A stretch of DNA of 64,000 nucleotides from Burkholderia latens (GCF_902499045.1 NZ_CABVPL010000033.1:1-64000); one strand, 5' to 3'; positions 18,985 to 28,308 are shown, numbered from the stretch's first letter. Notes: generated by a model from the sequence alone, not told the origin. Program-made: numbers and translations.

Positions 18985-19587
18985 ATGCGTGTGGATCGCC
19001 GGATCACTTCGCCTGCGTCTCCGGGTCGTCCGTCTCCGTTCGTCGCCGTCCTTCTCTGCGCCGCCGCATGCGCCGCGCTCGCTTCGCTGCCAGCACGCGC
19101 GGACGGTCCGTTCATCCTGTCGAGCACCGAACTCACGCCCGGCGGCCGCGTGCGCACAGCGAACGTGTTCGACCGCGGCGACTGCAAGGGCGAAAACCGT
19201 TCGCCGCAGCTCAGCTGGCGCAATCCGCCGGCCGGCACGCGTGCGTACGCGATCACGATCTTCGATCCCGACGCGCCCGGCCACGGCTGGTGGCACTGGG
19301 CCGTCGCCGGCATCCCGGCCACCGTCACGAGCCTGCCCGCCGACGCGAGCGCGTCGGGCTTCCTGCGCCGCATCGGCGCGACCGAAGCGCGCAACGACTT
19401 CGGGATCGACGGCTACGGCGGCCCGTGCCCGCCGCCCGGCAAGCCGCACCGCTATGTGATCACCGTCTACGCGCTGAAGGGCACGGACCTGCGCGTCGCG
19501 CAGGGGCGCCCCGCGCCGATGTTCGAGCACGAGATCGGCACGCTGACGATCGGCACCGCGCAACTTACCGTCACTTACGGGCAATAA
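18985..19587 (+). CDS. Exported YbhB/YbcL-family (PEBP-like) protein
   Basis: The 200-residue protein has an N-terminal signal peptide (hydrophobic AVLLCAAACAALASL, AxA-type site at PARADG near residue 40) and a phosphatidylethanolamine-binding-protein fold. Family marks are NRSPQLSWRNPPAGTRAYAI, the DPDAPGHGWWHWAV ligand-site segment, and PCPPPGKPHRY. The bacterial members have no settled function; some bind phospholipid-like ligands or inhibit proteases. It is likely periplasmic. It stands as a single gene between pyrE and the flavodoxin gene. Confidence 0.88.
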   Translation: MRVDRRITSPASPGRPSPFVAVLLCAAACAALASLPARADGPFILSSTELTPGGRVRTANVFDRGDCKGENRSPQLSWRNPPAGTRAYAITIFDPDAPGHGWWHWAVAGIPATVTSLPADASASGFLRRIGATEARNDFGIDGYGGPCPPPGKPHRYVITVYALKGTDLRVAQGRPAPMFEHEIGTLTIGTAQLTVTYGQ

Positions 19588-19807
19588 GCGATTGCGCACC
19601 GCCGCGCGAGCGTCCATGTCGCGATTGCTCGCGCCCGCGAATTTCAGTACGCGGCCCGCGTGCTTTTCCCCCGTCATTTCGGCTTGCTAGACTCGGCAGC
19701 ACCGGTCGCGGCATCCCGCCGCGCATCCGTCGCGCCGCCCGCGGGCGGCGCGTGACGCGGCAGGCGGCGGCGTCCGCCGTGTCGCCCCCTTTTCCGGAGA
19801 ACGTTTC

Positions 19808-20380
19808 ATGTCGAACATCGTCATCGTGTATCACAGCGGCTACGGTCACACGCAGAAACTGGCCGACGCCGTCCACGCAGGCGCGCAGGATGCCGGCGCC
19901 ACCGCACGCCTGATCGCCGTCGGCGAACTCGACGACGCGGGATGGGCCGCGCTCGACGCGGCGGACGCGATCGTCTTCGGCGCGCCGACCTACATGGGCG
20001 GCCCGTCCGCGCAGTTCAAGCAGTTCGCCGATGCCACGTCGAAACCGTGGTTCACGCAGAAATGGAAGGACAAGATCGCCGCGGGCTTCACGAACTCCGC
20101 GACGATGAACGGCGACAAGTTCTCGACGATTCAATATTTCGTCACGCTGGCGATGCAGCATGGGATGGTGTGGGTCGGCACGGGCATGATGCCGGCCAAC
20201 TCGAAGGCGGCCACGCGCAACGACATCAACTACGTCGGCGGCTTCACGGGCCTGCTCGCGCAGTCGCCGGCGGACGCGACGCCCGACGAGGGCCCGCTGC
20301 CCGGCGACCTCGAGACCGCGAAGGCGTTCGGCCGGCGCGTCGCCGAAGCGACCGCGCGTTGGGTGGCCGGCGGCCGCTGA
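19808..20380 (+). CDS. Flavodoxin-family NAD(P)H-quinone oxidoreductase-like protein
   Basis: The 190-residue protein has a flavodoxin fold. The FMN phosphate loop is [16 protein letters not shown] (residues about 7-22), the second FMN loop [16 protein letters not shown] (about 59-74), and the third segment follows GMVWVG. It resembles WrbA-type quinone reductases but is not a clear WrbA orthologue. It is probably cytoplasmic and reduces quinones with two electrons. CCGGAGAACGTTTC precedes the ATG. It lies 188 bases upstream of argC, and the arrangement gives no functional link. Confidence 0.85.
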   Translation: MSNIVIVYHSGYGHTQKLADAVHAGAQDAGATARLIAVGELDDAGWAALDAADAIVFGAPTYMGGPSAQFKQFADATSKPWFTQKWKDKIAAGFTNSATMNGDKFSTIQYFVTLAMQHGMVWVGTGMMPANSKAATRNDINYVGGFTGLLAQSPADATPDEGPLPGDLETAKAFGRRVAEATARWVAGGR

Positions 20381-20568
20381 ACGCGTTCGCGCGCCACGCG
20401 GCCCGCCCGCGCCGCCGCAGGCTGCTGCGCGGCGTGGGCGCGCCAAAGGGACACGAGACGGCCGGCGCGCCGTCTTTTTTCGGCCCATGCGGTGCAGGCC
20501 GGCCGGATGACGTCTTAAAATGGCGGTTTCAGGGCGCCGCGGCTCCCGTTTCATTCAGCGAGAACGAA

Positions 20569-21519
20569 ATGAGCACCAAAGTTTTTGTCGACGGCCAGGA
20601 AGGCACGACCGGCCTCAAGATCTTCGAATACCTGTCGGCGCGCAACGACATCGAGATCCTGCGCATCGAGGAAGCGAAGCGCAAGGACGTCGACGAGCGC
20701 CGCCGGCTGATCAATGCGTCGGACGTCACGTTCCTGTGCCTGCCGGACGTCGCGTCGCGCGAATCCGCATCGCTGGTCGAGAACCCGGGCACGACGCTGA
20801 TCGATGCGAGCACCGCGTTCCGCACGAACGCCGACTGGGCGTACGGGCTGCCGGAACTGACGCGCGCGCAGCGCGAAAAGATTCGCACGTCGAAGCGCAT
20901 CGCGGTGCCGGGCTGCCACGCGTCGGCATTCGTGCTCGCGATGCGCCCGCTCGTCGATGCGGGCATCGTCGCACCGACCTTCGCCGCGCACAGCTACTCG
21001 ATCACCGGCTACAGCGGCGGCGGCAAGTCGATGATCGCCGAATACGAAAACGCGGCGCCGGGCGGCAAGCTCGCGAGCCCGCGGCCGTACGCGCTCGCGC
21101 TCGCGCACAAGCACCTGCCCGAAATGGCCGCGCACACGGGCCTCGCGCACGCGCCGATCTTCACGCCGATCGTCGGGCCGTTCCTGAAGGGTCTCGCGGT
21201 GACGACGTACTTTTCGCCGGAACAGCTCGCGAAGCGCGCGACGCCGCAGGACGTGCAGCGCGTGTTCGCCGAGTACTACGCGGACGAACCGTTCGTGCGC
21301 GTCGCGCCGTTCAACGCGGACGAGAATCTCGACAGCGGCTTCTTCGACGTGCAGGCGAACAACGACACGAATCGCGTCGACCTGTTCGTGTTCGGCAACG
21401 AAGAGCGCTTCGTCACGGTCGCGCGGCTCGACAACCTCGGCAAGGGTGCGTCGGGCGCGGCGATCCAGTGCATGAACCTCAACATCGGCGCCGCCGAGGA
21501 TACCGGCCTCAAGCGCTGA
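20569..21519 (+). CDS. argC: N-acetyl-gamma-glutamyl-phosphate reductase, short (type 2) form
   Basis: ArgC reduces N-acetylglutamyl phosphate to the semialdehyde in arginine synthesis, with NADPH. The 316-residue product has the short-form layout: [20 protein letters not shown] as the nucleotide loop, the catalytic Cys in [10 protein letters not shown] near residue 115, and [14 protein letters not shown] near 143. Burkholderia commonly carry a second, longer ArgC, so this may not be the only copy. The ATG at 20569 gives the family N-terminus; the longer frame upstream overlaps the flavodoxin gene out of phase. A terminator follows closely. Confidence 0.93.
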   Translation: MSTKVFVDGQEGTTGLKIFEYLSARNDIEILRIEEAKRKDVDERRRLINASDVTFLCLPDVASRESASLVENPGTTLIDASTAFRTNADWAYGLPELTRAQREKIRTSKRIAVPGCHASAFVLAMRPLVDAGIVAPTFAAHSYSITGYSGGGKSMIAEYENAAPGGKLASPRPYALALAHKHLPEMAAHTGLAHAPIFTPIVGPFLKGLAVTTYFSPEQLAKRATPQDVQRVFAEYYADEPFVRVAPFNADENLDSGFFDVQANNDTNRVDLFVFGNEERFVTVARLDNLGKGASGAAIQCMNLNIGAAEDTGLKR

Positions 21520-21538
21520 TCCCGCTTGCATCCGATGC

Positions 21539-21566
21539 AAAGCCGGCCGCTGGCCGGCTTTTTATT
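21539..21566 (+). terminator. Terminator of argC
   Basis: AAAGCCGGCC and GGCCGGCTTT pair perfectly around loop GCT, followed by TTATTT. It lies 20 bases after the argC stop. Confidence 0.92.
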
Positions 21567-21596
21567 TGCCCGTGCGAGGCAATAGATTAAATCCGG

Positions 21597-21621
21597 TTTA
21601 CGTATTTACAATTATTTACAA
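21597..21621. promoter_or_regulatory. Tandem TATTTACAA repeat upstream of the DUF2957 operon
   Basis: TATTTACAA occurs at 21603-21611 and 21613-21621, exactly 10 bases apart, with a further TTTAC at 21597. TTTACA-N4-TTTACA matches the arrangement at 11360-11375. The site is about 330 bases upstream of the first DUF2957 gene and just past the argC terminator. Confidence 0.4.
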
Positions 21622-21719
21622 GCTTTCCGTTGCGCGATTACCGGCAAATTAATTTCGCCTTCTTTTCTCCAGTCGATCCCGCATAGGGATAAACCGGATA
21701 CCGCCGCTTTAAACAGTGC

Positions 21720-21789
21720 CGCTATACGCGGGAAGGCTCGGCAGCTCGCCCCGGCGTCGCGGGGACCCTGCTCAAGCGGGACTCTAGCG
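21720..21789 (+). other. Possible three-stem structured element in the argC-DUF2957 gap
   Basis: CGCTA (21720-21724) and TAGCG (21785-21789) could close a helix around a CCCCG...CGGGG hairpin and a CCCTGC...GCGGG hairpin. I cannot match it to a known riboswitch or ribozyme. TTGACA at 21886-21891 could be a -35 closer to the gene, in which case this element would lie upstream of the transcript. No reading frame of note lies in 21567-21947. Confidence 0.25.
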
Positions 21790-21947
21790 CCCTCTACTCG
21801 TTTTAATTCTTACTGAAAGCCCGATCCTGCAAGGCTGTATGACGCGCCTTTTGTTTCAATCGTCTTTTTTAGACGAGTTCATCAATTGACAGCAAAAATC
21901 CGCGCGGCGACATTAGCTCGCACAATTAAACGATTGGAGACAGCGGC

Positions 21948-23357
21948 ATGTCGCACGCCTTATCGAAGGGGGTGGCAACGGCCTTTGCCATCGCCCCTTT
22001 CCTGGTTGCCTGTGGTGGAGGGGATTCCGGTGGATCGCTCGCGCCGATCAACAGCCCTCAATGTTCCGGATCGAGTTGCGGCACGCAAGGGCCGCCGCCG
22101 TCGCAGCCCATCAACGGTGCGCTGTGTCCGGCCGACGCCGACATCGTGAAGAGCACGTACCTCGGCGGTGCCGGTAGCGGCGAGATCGTCAGCGTCAACA
22201 TCGACGCGGTCGCGATGACGTACACGCTGAAGTGGCTCGAGTCGCCGATCCCGCTCGCGACCGGCACGGTCACGCCGAGCCGCGCCGGCACCACGATCAC
22301 CGGCAAGGTCGTTCATCCGCCGACGGGCACGCTGCCGACCGCGGAACAGACGCGGTGCGCGTTTGTCCTCACGCCGGGCTCGGGCACGGCGCCGAACGGC
22401 TCGACCTATTCGACGGCCGCCGACTTCAACCAGGCGAACCCGCCGATGCTGCTGGTCGGCATGGGCGTCGCGGGCGGCGGGATTCCCGGTGCGACGGTTC
22501 AGTTCGACGGGCTGACGATCATTCCAGGTGTGATCCAGAACGTCGGCCAGGTGCCGAACCGCCACTTCGACTTCTATCCGTTCCTCGGCTTCGCGAGCAC
22601 GACGACCGATCTGTCGAAGCTGCCCGGCACCTACAACGCGCTGATCTACCACCTCGTGCCGTCGGGCAACTACGCGACGAAGGGCATCAACTCGAGCGAG
22701 ACGTTCGACGCCAACGGCGCGTGCACGTCGAGCTCCGGGAGTTGCCAGACGACGGGCAATCCGTGGACGGCGAACGCCAGCGGCGGCTACCTCAACAGCA
22801 CGCAGGCGCCGCAGATCCTGCCGCAAACGTCGCTGCCGCTGATCGGCGCGACCGGCAAGTCGGCGACCGCGCACATGGTGATCGGTCAGCTCAACGGCGC
22901 GACGGTGCCGGTGATCGTGCGCACGGGCGACGTGAATCTCGGCACGGCGCCGCTACATGCGGACGCGAAGGTCGACGACGAATCGGGCATCGCAGTGCTC
23001 GCCAACGCGACCGCGATCCAGTCCGGCGCGATCGACGGCGGCTACGCGGGCGCGGATTCGAACTTCAAGTACACGGCCGCACTGATCCGCGGCGGCAACG
23101 CGTCGTTCATCAACCCGACCACGCAGGCCGAGGAAGACGGCTTCACGCTCGACTACGGCCAGACGACGCCGGGCCTGCTGAACACGACGACGATTCCGAA
23201 GAGCGGCTCGGCCGCATCGGGCGTCGTGATCGCGACGGGCGGCCTCTACGCGGCGCTGATCCAGGGCACGGTGAACGGCGGCGTCACGCCGACGTCGGCG
23301 AACTCGAGCACGTCGTCGTCGCCGTACTTCGGCGTGGGCGCGCAAATCAGCAAGTAG
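21948..23357 (+). CDS. DUF2957 lipoprotein, first copy
   Basis: The 469-residue product has a lipoprotein signal peptide (FAIAPFLVAC, lipobox Cys at about residue 22, then GGGDSGGS), so it is probably anchored in a membrane facing the periplasm. The rest is a DUF2957-type domain: CPADADIVKSTYLGGAGSGE, LGGAGSGEIVSVNIDAVAMT and an FYPFLGFAS segment. It aligns end to end by eye with the next gene (AGSGE..., SRAGT..., FVL/FRL, MGVAGGGIPG against FGVAGGTIPG). Its function is unknown. GGAGACAGCGGC precedes the ATG. It is the first gene of a probable three-gene operon. Confidence 0.85.
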   Translation: MSHALSKGVATAFAIAPFLVACGGGDSGGSLAPINSPQCSGSSCGTQGPPPSQPINGALCPADADIVKSTYLGGAGSGEIVSVNIDAVAMTYTLKWLESPIPLATGTVTPSRAGTTITGKVVHPPTGTLPTAEQTRCAFVLTPGSGTAPNGSTYSTAADFNQANPPMLLVGMGVAGGGIPGATVQFDGLTIIPGVIQNVGQVPNRHFDFYPFLGFASTTTDLSKLPGTYNALIYHLVPSGNYATKGINSSETFDANGACTSSSGSCQTTGNPWTANASGGYLNSTQAPQILPQTSLPLIGATGKSATAHMVIGQLNGATVPVIVRTGDVNLGTAPLHADAKVDDESGIAVLANATAIQSGAIDGGYAGADSNFKYTAALIRGGNASFINPTTQAEEDGFTLDYGQTTPGLLNTTTIPKSGSAASGVVIATGGLYAALIQGTVNGGVTPTSANSSTSSSPYFGVGAQISK

Positions 23358-23514
23358 CGATCGGGGACGCGGCGGCGGCTGAGCGCCGCCGCCGCGCAAT
23401 GCACGGAACGCACGAAACGACGGCGCCCGGCACGGCACGGGCAGCACGAGCACAAGCAACAGAAGCGGCCGACAGGGAGCTGGCCGCCGGACAAGACAAA
23501 ACTGGAGGAGCAAC

Positions 23515-24756
23515 ATGAAGCGCAACCTCGTTCTGGCGGCGGCCTTTGCCGCCCCCCTTCTTTCCGCATGCGGCGGCGGCGGCGACAATCCGCCGCCGCT
23601 CGTCGAAGAGCGGCTGTGCCCGGCATCGCTCGACTACAACACCGTGTTCACCGGCGGCGCCGGCAGCGGCGAACTCGCGAAGGTCCAGCTCGACACGACG
23701 AAGATGACCTGGCAGGTCACCTATATCGAATCGGCGGTGCCGCAAAAGACCGGCACCGTCACGCCGACCCGCGCGGGCACCGTCGACAGCGGCACGCTTA
23801 CGCAGGAAACGCTGCTGCCGACCAACAAGCTGAACCAGTGCGCGTTCCGGCTGAACGGCGCGAGCCTCGACGCGTCGCGGCCGGCGCGGATCTTCGTCGG
23901 CTTCGGCGTCGCGGGCGGCACGATTCCCGGCAAGGAGATCCAGTTCGACGGCGTGCTCGGCCAGGCGGCGGTGCCCGACACGAAATTCCCGTACTACCCG
24001 TTCATCGGCTTCTCGTCGATCGAGACCGACATCACGAAGGTCGCGGGCACGTACAGCCACATCGGCTTCGGCGAAGTGCCGTCGCAGAAGTTTGCGCCGG
24101 CGTCGATCGACGCGAAGGTGACGATCAACGCGGACGGCACGTGGACGAAGTGCGACACGACCGGCCAGTTCGCGGGCGGTGCGTGCGTGCAGCAGGGCAC
24201 GAACTTCGTGCAGTCGGCCGACGGCAGCGGCGCGTTCCAGTCGAACAACTACGCGAGCCAGCTGAAGCCGACGCTGTCGGCGACGCCGCAGGGCAAGGGC
24301 TTCATGATCGTCGGCAAGCTGCGCAACCAGCTGGTGCCGATCCTCGTGCGCACGGGCGTCGCGAACCCGAACCCGACGCCCGACAGCAACGGCGTGCCGG
24401 GCCTGACCGCCGACGACGAATCGAGCATCTCGATCCTCGCGCCGCAGACCGCGATCGCGGCAGGCTCGCAGAACGGCGAATACATCGGCGTCGACAGCCA
24501 GTTCGACTACCGGACCACCGCGCTGATCGACAAGCAGGCCACGCTGCTCGATCCGTTCCAGCCGTCGCAGGCGTCGCTCGCGACCGCGCTCGATCTCGAC
24601 TACACGCAGAAGGTGCCGGGCACGGTCACGACGATCCACACGGGTTCGGGCAGCACGTCGCCGACCGGCAAGTTCATCTTCACGGGCGGCGTGTTCGGTT
24701 TCCTCGACAACGCGGGATCGACGCCGTATTTCACGATCGGCGCGTTCGTCCAGTAA
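23515..24756 (+). CDS. DUF2957 lipoprotein, second copy
   Basis: The 413-residue paralogue of the upstream gene has a clean lipoprotein signal (LAAAFAAPLLSAC, Cys at about residue 19, followed by a Gly run and DNPPP). The domain includes YNTVFTGGAGSGELAKVQLD, TVTPTRAGT, GFGVAGGTIPGKEIQFDG and YYPFIGFSS. The two copies probably arose by tandem duplication. A strong GGAGGAG lies 5 bases before the ATG. The gap from the first copy is 157 bases without a clear terminator, and the OmpW-like gene follows after 16 bases, which suggests these proteins work with an outer-membrane channel. Confidence 0.87.
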   Translation: MKRNLVLAAAFAAPLLSACGGGGDNPPPLVEERLCPASLDYNTVFTGGAGSGELAKVQLDTTKMTWQVTYIESAVPQKTGTVTPTRAGTVDSGTLTQETLLPTNKLNQCAFRLNGASLDASRPARIFVGFGVAGGTIPGKEIQFDGVLGQAAVPDTKFPYYPFIGFSSIETDITKVAGTYSHIGFGEVPSQKFAPASIDAKVTINADGTWTKCDTTGQFAGGACVQQGTNFVQSADGSGAFQSNNYASQLKPTLSATPQGKGFMIVGKLRNQLVPILVRTGVANPNPTPDSNGVPGLTADDESSISILAPQTAIAAGSQNGEYIGVDSQFDYRTTALIDKQATLLDPFQPSQASLATALDLDYTQKVPGTVTTIHTGSGSTSPTGKFIFTGGVFGFLDNAGSTPYFTIGAFVQ

Positions 24757-24772
24757 GCGGAGGCAAGCCGTG

Positions 24773-25606
24773 ATGAAGAAGACTCTTCTCTGCGCGGCGG
24801 CCGGAGCCGCCGCCCTGGCGCCGCTCGCGGCGCACGCGCAGAGCGCCGGCAGCAACGTCGTCACGCTCGGCTGGTTCCATATCATGCCGCAGCAGAGCAG
24901 CACGCCGATGACGACCAACGTCGCGCCGACGCCGATCAACACGCCGCTGCGGCTGCCGCCGTCGTTCACGTCGCCGGGCACCGGGCTGCATACGAGCGGC
25001 GCGGACACGGTCGGCCTGACGGTCAGCCACTTCCTGACCGACCACATCGCGGTGACGTCGGTGGCCGGCGTGCCGCCGGTGTTCAAGGTGTCCGGCCAGG
25101 GCACGATCAGGCCGCCGGGCCCGGCCGGCGCGCTCGGCACGCAGAACATCGGGCTCGCGTCGGTGAACCCGATCGTGAAGAGCGTGCGGCAATGGAGCCC
25201 GGCGGCGATCCTGCAGTACTACTTCGGGGCAGCGAACGCGAAGTTCCGGCCGTTCCTCGGTCTCGGCGTGTCGTACAACTGGTTCAGCGACCTGCAGCTC
25301 AACACGAACTTCATCAAGCAGACGCAGGACAACCTCGGCGCGATTCTCGCGGCGGGCGCGGGCAAGCCGGGTACGACATCGGTGGAGGCGAAGGCGTCGT
25401 CGTCGTGGCAGCCGGTGTTCAACGCAGGCCTGCAATACAACATGACCGAGCATTTCGGGCTGGTCGCGTCGGTGACCTACATCCCGTTGAAGACGACGTC
25501 GACGGTGACGATCAAGGCAGCCGACGGCACGGTGCTGTCCGAATCGAAATCGGACCTGAAGGCGGACCCGATCATCAGCTACGTCGGGATGACCTACAAG
25601 TTCTGA
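24773..25606 (+). CDS. OmpW/AlkL-family outer-membrane protein
   Basis: The 277-residue protein has a signal peptide (LLCAAAGAAALAPL, AHAQS cleavage near residue 23) and ends in Phe (MTYKF), typical of beta-barrel outer-membrane proteins. The start of the mature part (VVTLGWFHIMPQQSS), FGLVASVTYIPLKTT and a C-terminal VGMTYKF fit OmpW. OmpW/AlkL proteins form eight-stranded barrels that let small hydrophobic molecules cross. The length is greater than the usual 210-230 because of a long extracellular insertion. The ATG at 24773 is preferred to the GTG at 24770. It is last in the DUF2957 operon. Confidence 0.87.
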   Translation: MKKTLLCAAAGAAALAPLAAHAQSAGSNVVTLGWFHIMPQQSSTPMTTNVAPTPINTPLRLPPSFTSPGTGLHTSGADTVGLTVSHFLTDHIAVTSVAGVPPVFKVSGQGTIRPPGPAGALGTQNIGLASVNPIVKSVRQWSPAAILQYYFGAANAKFRPFLGLGVSYNWFSDLQLNTNFIKQTQDNLGAILAAGAGKPGTTSVEAKASSSWQPVFNAGLQYNMTEHFGLVASVTYIPLKTTSTVTIKAADGTVLSESKSDLKADPIISYVGMTYKF

Positions 25607-25670
25607 CGCGGACGAACGAAGACGAAGCCGGACGAAGGACGAATGGACAACCCGCGCCAAAAACGCGGGC

Positions 25671-25698
25671 AAAAAAAAGCCCGCCTAAGAGGCGGGCT
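25671..25698 (-). terminator. Terminator of the leftward LysR gene
   Basis: AGCCCGCCT (25678-25686) and AGGCGGGCT (25690-25698) pair around AAG. On the minus strand the stem is followed by eight T. A second small stem, CCCGCG/CGCGGG at 25651-25669, lies beyond. It ends the LysR gene at 25817-26737. Confidence 0.85.
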
Positions 25699-25816
25699 GA
25701 ATCCATATCAGAGGAGACATGGAGGAGACAGGTGTAACTATAGCGAATCGATTTCTGCATTGCAACATTTCCGTAGAGAAAATAAGGATTTTCCCTCGAC
25801 TGCATGCTCTAGATTG

Positions 25817-26737
25817 CTAGTCGTCATTCGACCCCTTGAAGGTCTCACGCTCCAGCACCTCGCCAAGCGCGTCGCGCAGCAGCGCGACCGGCCGCGTCAG
25901 GCGGCCCGGCAGCGAACCGTGCACGATCCACACGTTGATTCGCGTTTCCAGCCCCGCCGTTTCCACCACCCGCAGCGCATCGCGATGGGCGCTGCGCGCC
26001 AGCGCGTTCGGCGGCGCGATGCCGATGCCGGCGCCGCGCGCGACGAGCGACAGTTGCAGCTCGGAGCCGAACGCCTCGACCGCGACGTCGAACGGCAGCC
26101 CGGCCGCGCCGAGCGCACGGCTCAGCGCCGAACGCATCCCGCAGCCGTCCTGGCTCAGCACCCACGGGAAACCCGACAGCACGTCGAGCGACAGCGGGCC
26201 GTCCGGCAGCGGGAAGTCGCGCGCCGCGACGAGCACCGTCGGCTGCGTGCCGAGCAGCGTCGCCGTCAGCGTGTCGGGCAGCGCCGCGCTCGCCGGCACC
26301 ATCACCGTCGCGACGTCCAGCGTGCCGCGCTCGATCGCCTGCACGAGCGCCGGCGACCAGCCGGCCGTCACGCGCAGCGTGAGCCGCGGAAACGCGTCGC
26401 GCAGCCGGTCGATCGGCCGCTCGAGCGCCAGCTCCGACAGGAACGGCGGCACGCCGATGCGCAGCTCGCCGGACGGCTCGCTGTCGGGCGCGCCGGCCGC
26501 CATCAATTCGTCGACCGCACCGAGCACGTTGCGCGCGAGCCCGTAGACGTCGCGCCCGGCCGCGGTCGGCTTCAGCGGCTTGCTCTGCCGATCGAGCAGC
26601 GGCATGCCGAGCAGCGTTTCGAGGTTCTGCACGCGCCGGGTGAGGCCCGGCTGCGTCAGATGCAGCTTCGCGGCCGCGGCCACCATCGACCCGCTGTCGA
26701 CCACCGCGACGAACGCCTGGAGATCACGCGTATTCAA
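25817..26737 (-). CDS. LysR-family transcriptional regulator
   Basis: The 306-residue protein has the LysR N-terminal helix-turn-helix (MNTRDLQAFVAVVDSGSMVA, AAKLHLTQPGLTRRVQNLET) and a periplasmic-binding-like effector domain from about residue 90. It is divergent from an MFS transporter gene with only 62 bases between the two starts, the standard layout for a LysR protein that controls its neighbour. The gap holds GACA-N9-TGTC (near 26760-26776), a possible LysR site. The effector is unknown. Confidence 0.9.
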   Translation of the reverse strand: MNTRDLQAFVAVVDSGSMVAAAAKLHLTQPGLTRRVQNLETLLGMPLLDRQSKPLKPTAAGRDVYGLARNVLGAVDELMAAGAPDSEPSGELRIGVPPFLSELALERPIDRLRDAFPRLTLRVTAGWSPALVQAIERGTLDVATVMVPASAALPDTLTATLLGTQPTVLVAARDFPLPDGPLSLDVLSGFPWVLSQDGCGMRSALSRALGAAGLPFDVAVEAFGSELQLSLVARGAGIGIAPPNALARSAHRDALRVVETAGLETRINVWIVHGSLPGRLTRPVALLRDALGEVLERETFKGSNDD

Positions 26738-26799
26738 ATCAAACTCGCATAATCTTGTTAGACATATTTCAATTGTCGCATAAACATCGGGGGCCTACG

Positions 26800-28131
26800 A
26801 TGGGGATTCCTGCGATCAACCTGCCGGGTTTCCCGATGAACTGCCCTGCCGATTCTGCCCATTCTGCCGATTCCCGCCCTGCCGCCGGCCGGACCGCGCG
26901 CGGCGCAGCGCCCGCGCTGAGCGCGGGCATGACGCTCTTCTTCGCCGCGACCGTCGGCGTGATCGTGATGGACCTGTTCGCCGCGCAGCCGCTGACAGGC
27001 CCGATCACCGCCGACCTGCATCTGCCGTCCGGCCTCACGGGCCTCGTCGCGATGCTGCCGCAGCTCGGTTACGCGGCCGGCCTCGTGCTGCTGGTGCCGC
27101 TCGTCGACCTGCTCGAGAACCGCCGGCTGATCGTCGCGACGCAGGTCGCGTGCGCGGCCGCGCTCGCACTGCCGGCGTTCACGCGGTCCGGCGCCGTGTT
27201 CCTCGTCGCGACGCTGGCGGCCGGCGCCGCGTCGAGCGTGATCCAGATGCTGGTGCCGATGGCCGCGTCGATGGCGCCCGAAGCGCAGCGTGGCCGCGCG
27301 GTCGGCAACGTGATGAGCGGGCTGATGCTCGGCATCCTGCTGTCGCGGCCGCTCGCAAGCCTGATCGCGGGCACCGCCGGCTGGCGCGCGTTCTATGCGC
27401 TGGCCGCCATCGCGAACGCGGCGATCGCGGCGGTGCTCGCGCTGCGCCTGCCGCCGCGCGTGCCGGCGGCGACGGCCGGCTATCGCGCGCTGCTCGCGTC
27501 GATGGGCCGGCTGCTGGCTGACGAGCCGGTGCTGCGCCGCCATGCCGTGTCTGCCGCGCTCGCGATGGCCGCGTTCAGCGCGTTCTGGACCGCCGTCGGG
27601 CTGCGGCTCGCGCAGCCGCCGTTCGGCCTCGACCTGCACGGGATCGCACTGTTCGCGTTTGCCGGCGCGAGCGGTGCGATCGTCACGCCGCTGGCCGGCC
27701 GCGCCGGCGATCGTGGTGACGGCCCGCTCGCGCAGCGCATCGCGCACGTGACGATGCTCGCCGCACTCACGGTGCTCGGCATCGCGGGCGCCGGCTGGTT
27801 CGGTTTCGATGCGCATGCGCACCGCGGCGCCGCGCTGGCGTTGCTGGCCGGCGGCGCGGCGTCGCTCGATGCGGGCGTGATCGTCGACCAGACGATCGGC
27901 CGCCGCGAGATCAATCTGCTGAACCCCGCCGCGCGCGGGCGGCTGAACGGGTTATTCGTCGGGGTGTTCTTCGTCGGCGGCGCGCTCGGCGCGGCGCTTG
28001 CTGGCAGCGCGTGGGCGTGGGGCGGCTGGAGCGCCGTGTGCGGCGTGGGCTTCGCGTTCGCGGGGGCAGCCGCCGCGTTCGGCGTGGCGGCTGGGCGGCG
28101 GACCGGTGCGACCGCGTGGGCGCGCCGGTGA
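26800..28131 (+). CDS. MFS transporter, probable drug or metabolite exporter
   Basis: The protein is about 443 residues with some 12 hydrophobic segments. The first (MTLFFAATVGVIVMDLFAAQ) starts near residue 45, after a polar N-terminal tail. GYAAGLVLLVPLVDLLENRR lies between helices 2 and 3, the place of the MFS loop motif. The substrate cannot be read from sequence. CGGGGG sits 6 bases before the ATG at 26800; ATG at 26836 is an alternative start. Control by the divergent LysR protein is likely. Confidence 0.85.
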   Translation: MGIPAINLPGFPMNCPADSAHSADSRPAAGRTARGAAPALSAGMTLFFAATVGVIVMDLFAAQPLTGPITADLHLPSGLTGLVAMLPQLGYAAGLVLLVPLVDLLENRRLIVATQVACAAALALPAFTRSGAVFLVATLAAGAASSVIQMLVPMAASMAPEAQRGRAVGNVMSGLMLGILLSRPLASLIAGTAGWRAFYALAAIANAAIAAVLALRLPPRVPAATAGYRALLASMGRLLADEPVLRRHAVSAALAMAAFSAFWTAVGLRLAQPPFGLDLHGIALFAFAGASGAIVTPLAGRAGDRGDGPLAQRIAHVTMLAALTVLGIAGAGWFGFDAHAHRGAALALLAGGAASLDAGVIVDQTIGRREINLLNPAARGRLNGLFVGVFFVGGALGAALAGSAWAWGGWSAVCGVGFAFAGAAAAFGVAAGRRTGATAWARR

Positions 28132-28274
28132 TTGCGGCGTCGCCGGGGTGTCTTCGGGGTGTCTTCGGAACGTCTCGGGGCATCGTCGGGGCGTATCGTG
28201 GCGCGATCTGAAAAACGCCTCGCCCGCTAACGGGCCGCGCGCGAGTGATCGGAGCGCGACCGCAGCCGGACGTG

Positions 28275-28308
28275 AAAACGCCCCGCCCTCTGACGAGGCA
28301 CGGGGCGT
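28275..28308 (-). terminator. Terminator of the LysE-family gene
   Basis: ACGCCCCG (28278-28285) and CGGGGCGT (28301-28308) pair, with inner CCTC/GAGG, followed on the minus strand by TTTT. The preceding 28132-28230 holds imperfect CGGGGTGTCTT repeats and no gene. Confidence 0.7.

Noticed and set aside
28132-28230. Imperfect CGGGGTGTCTT repeats considered as a CRISPR-like or regulatory array
   Set aside because: Units are short, irregular and lack spacers; they look like low-complexity drift after the MFS gene.
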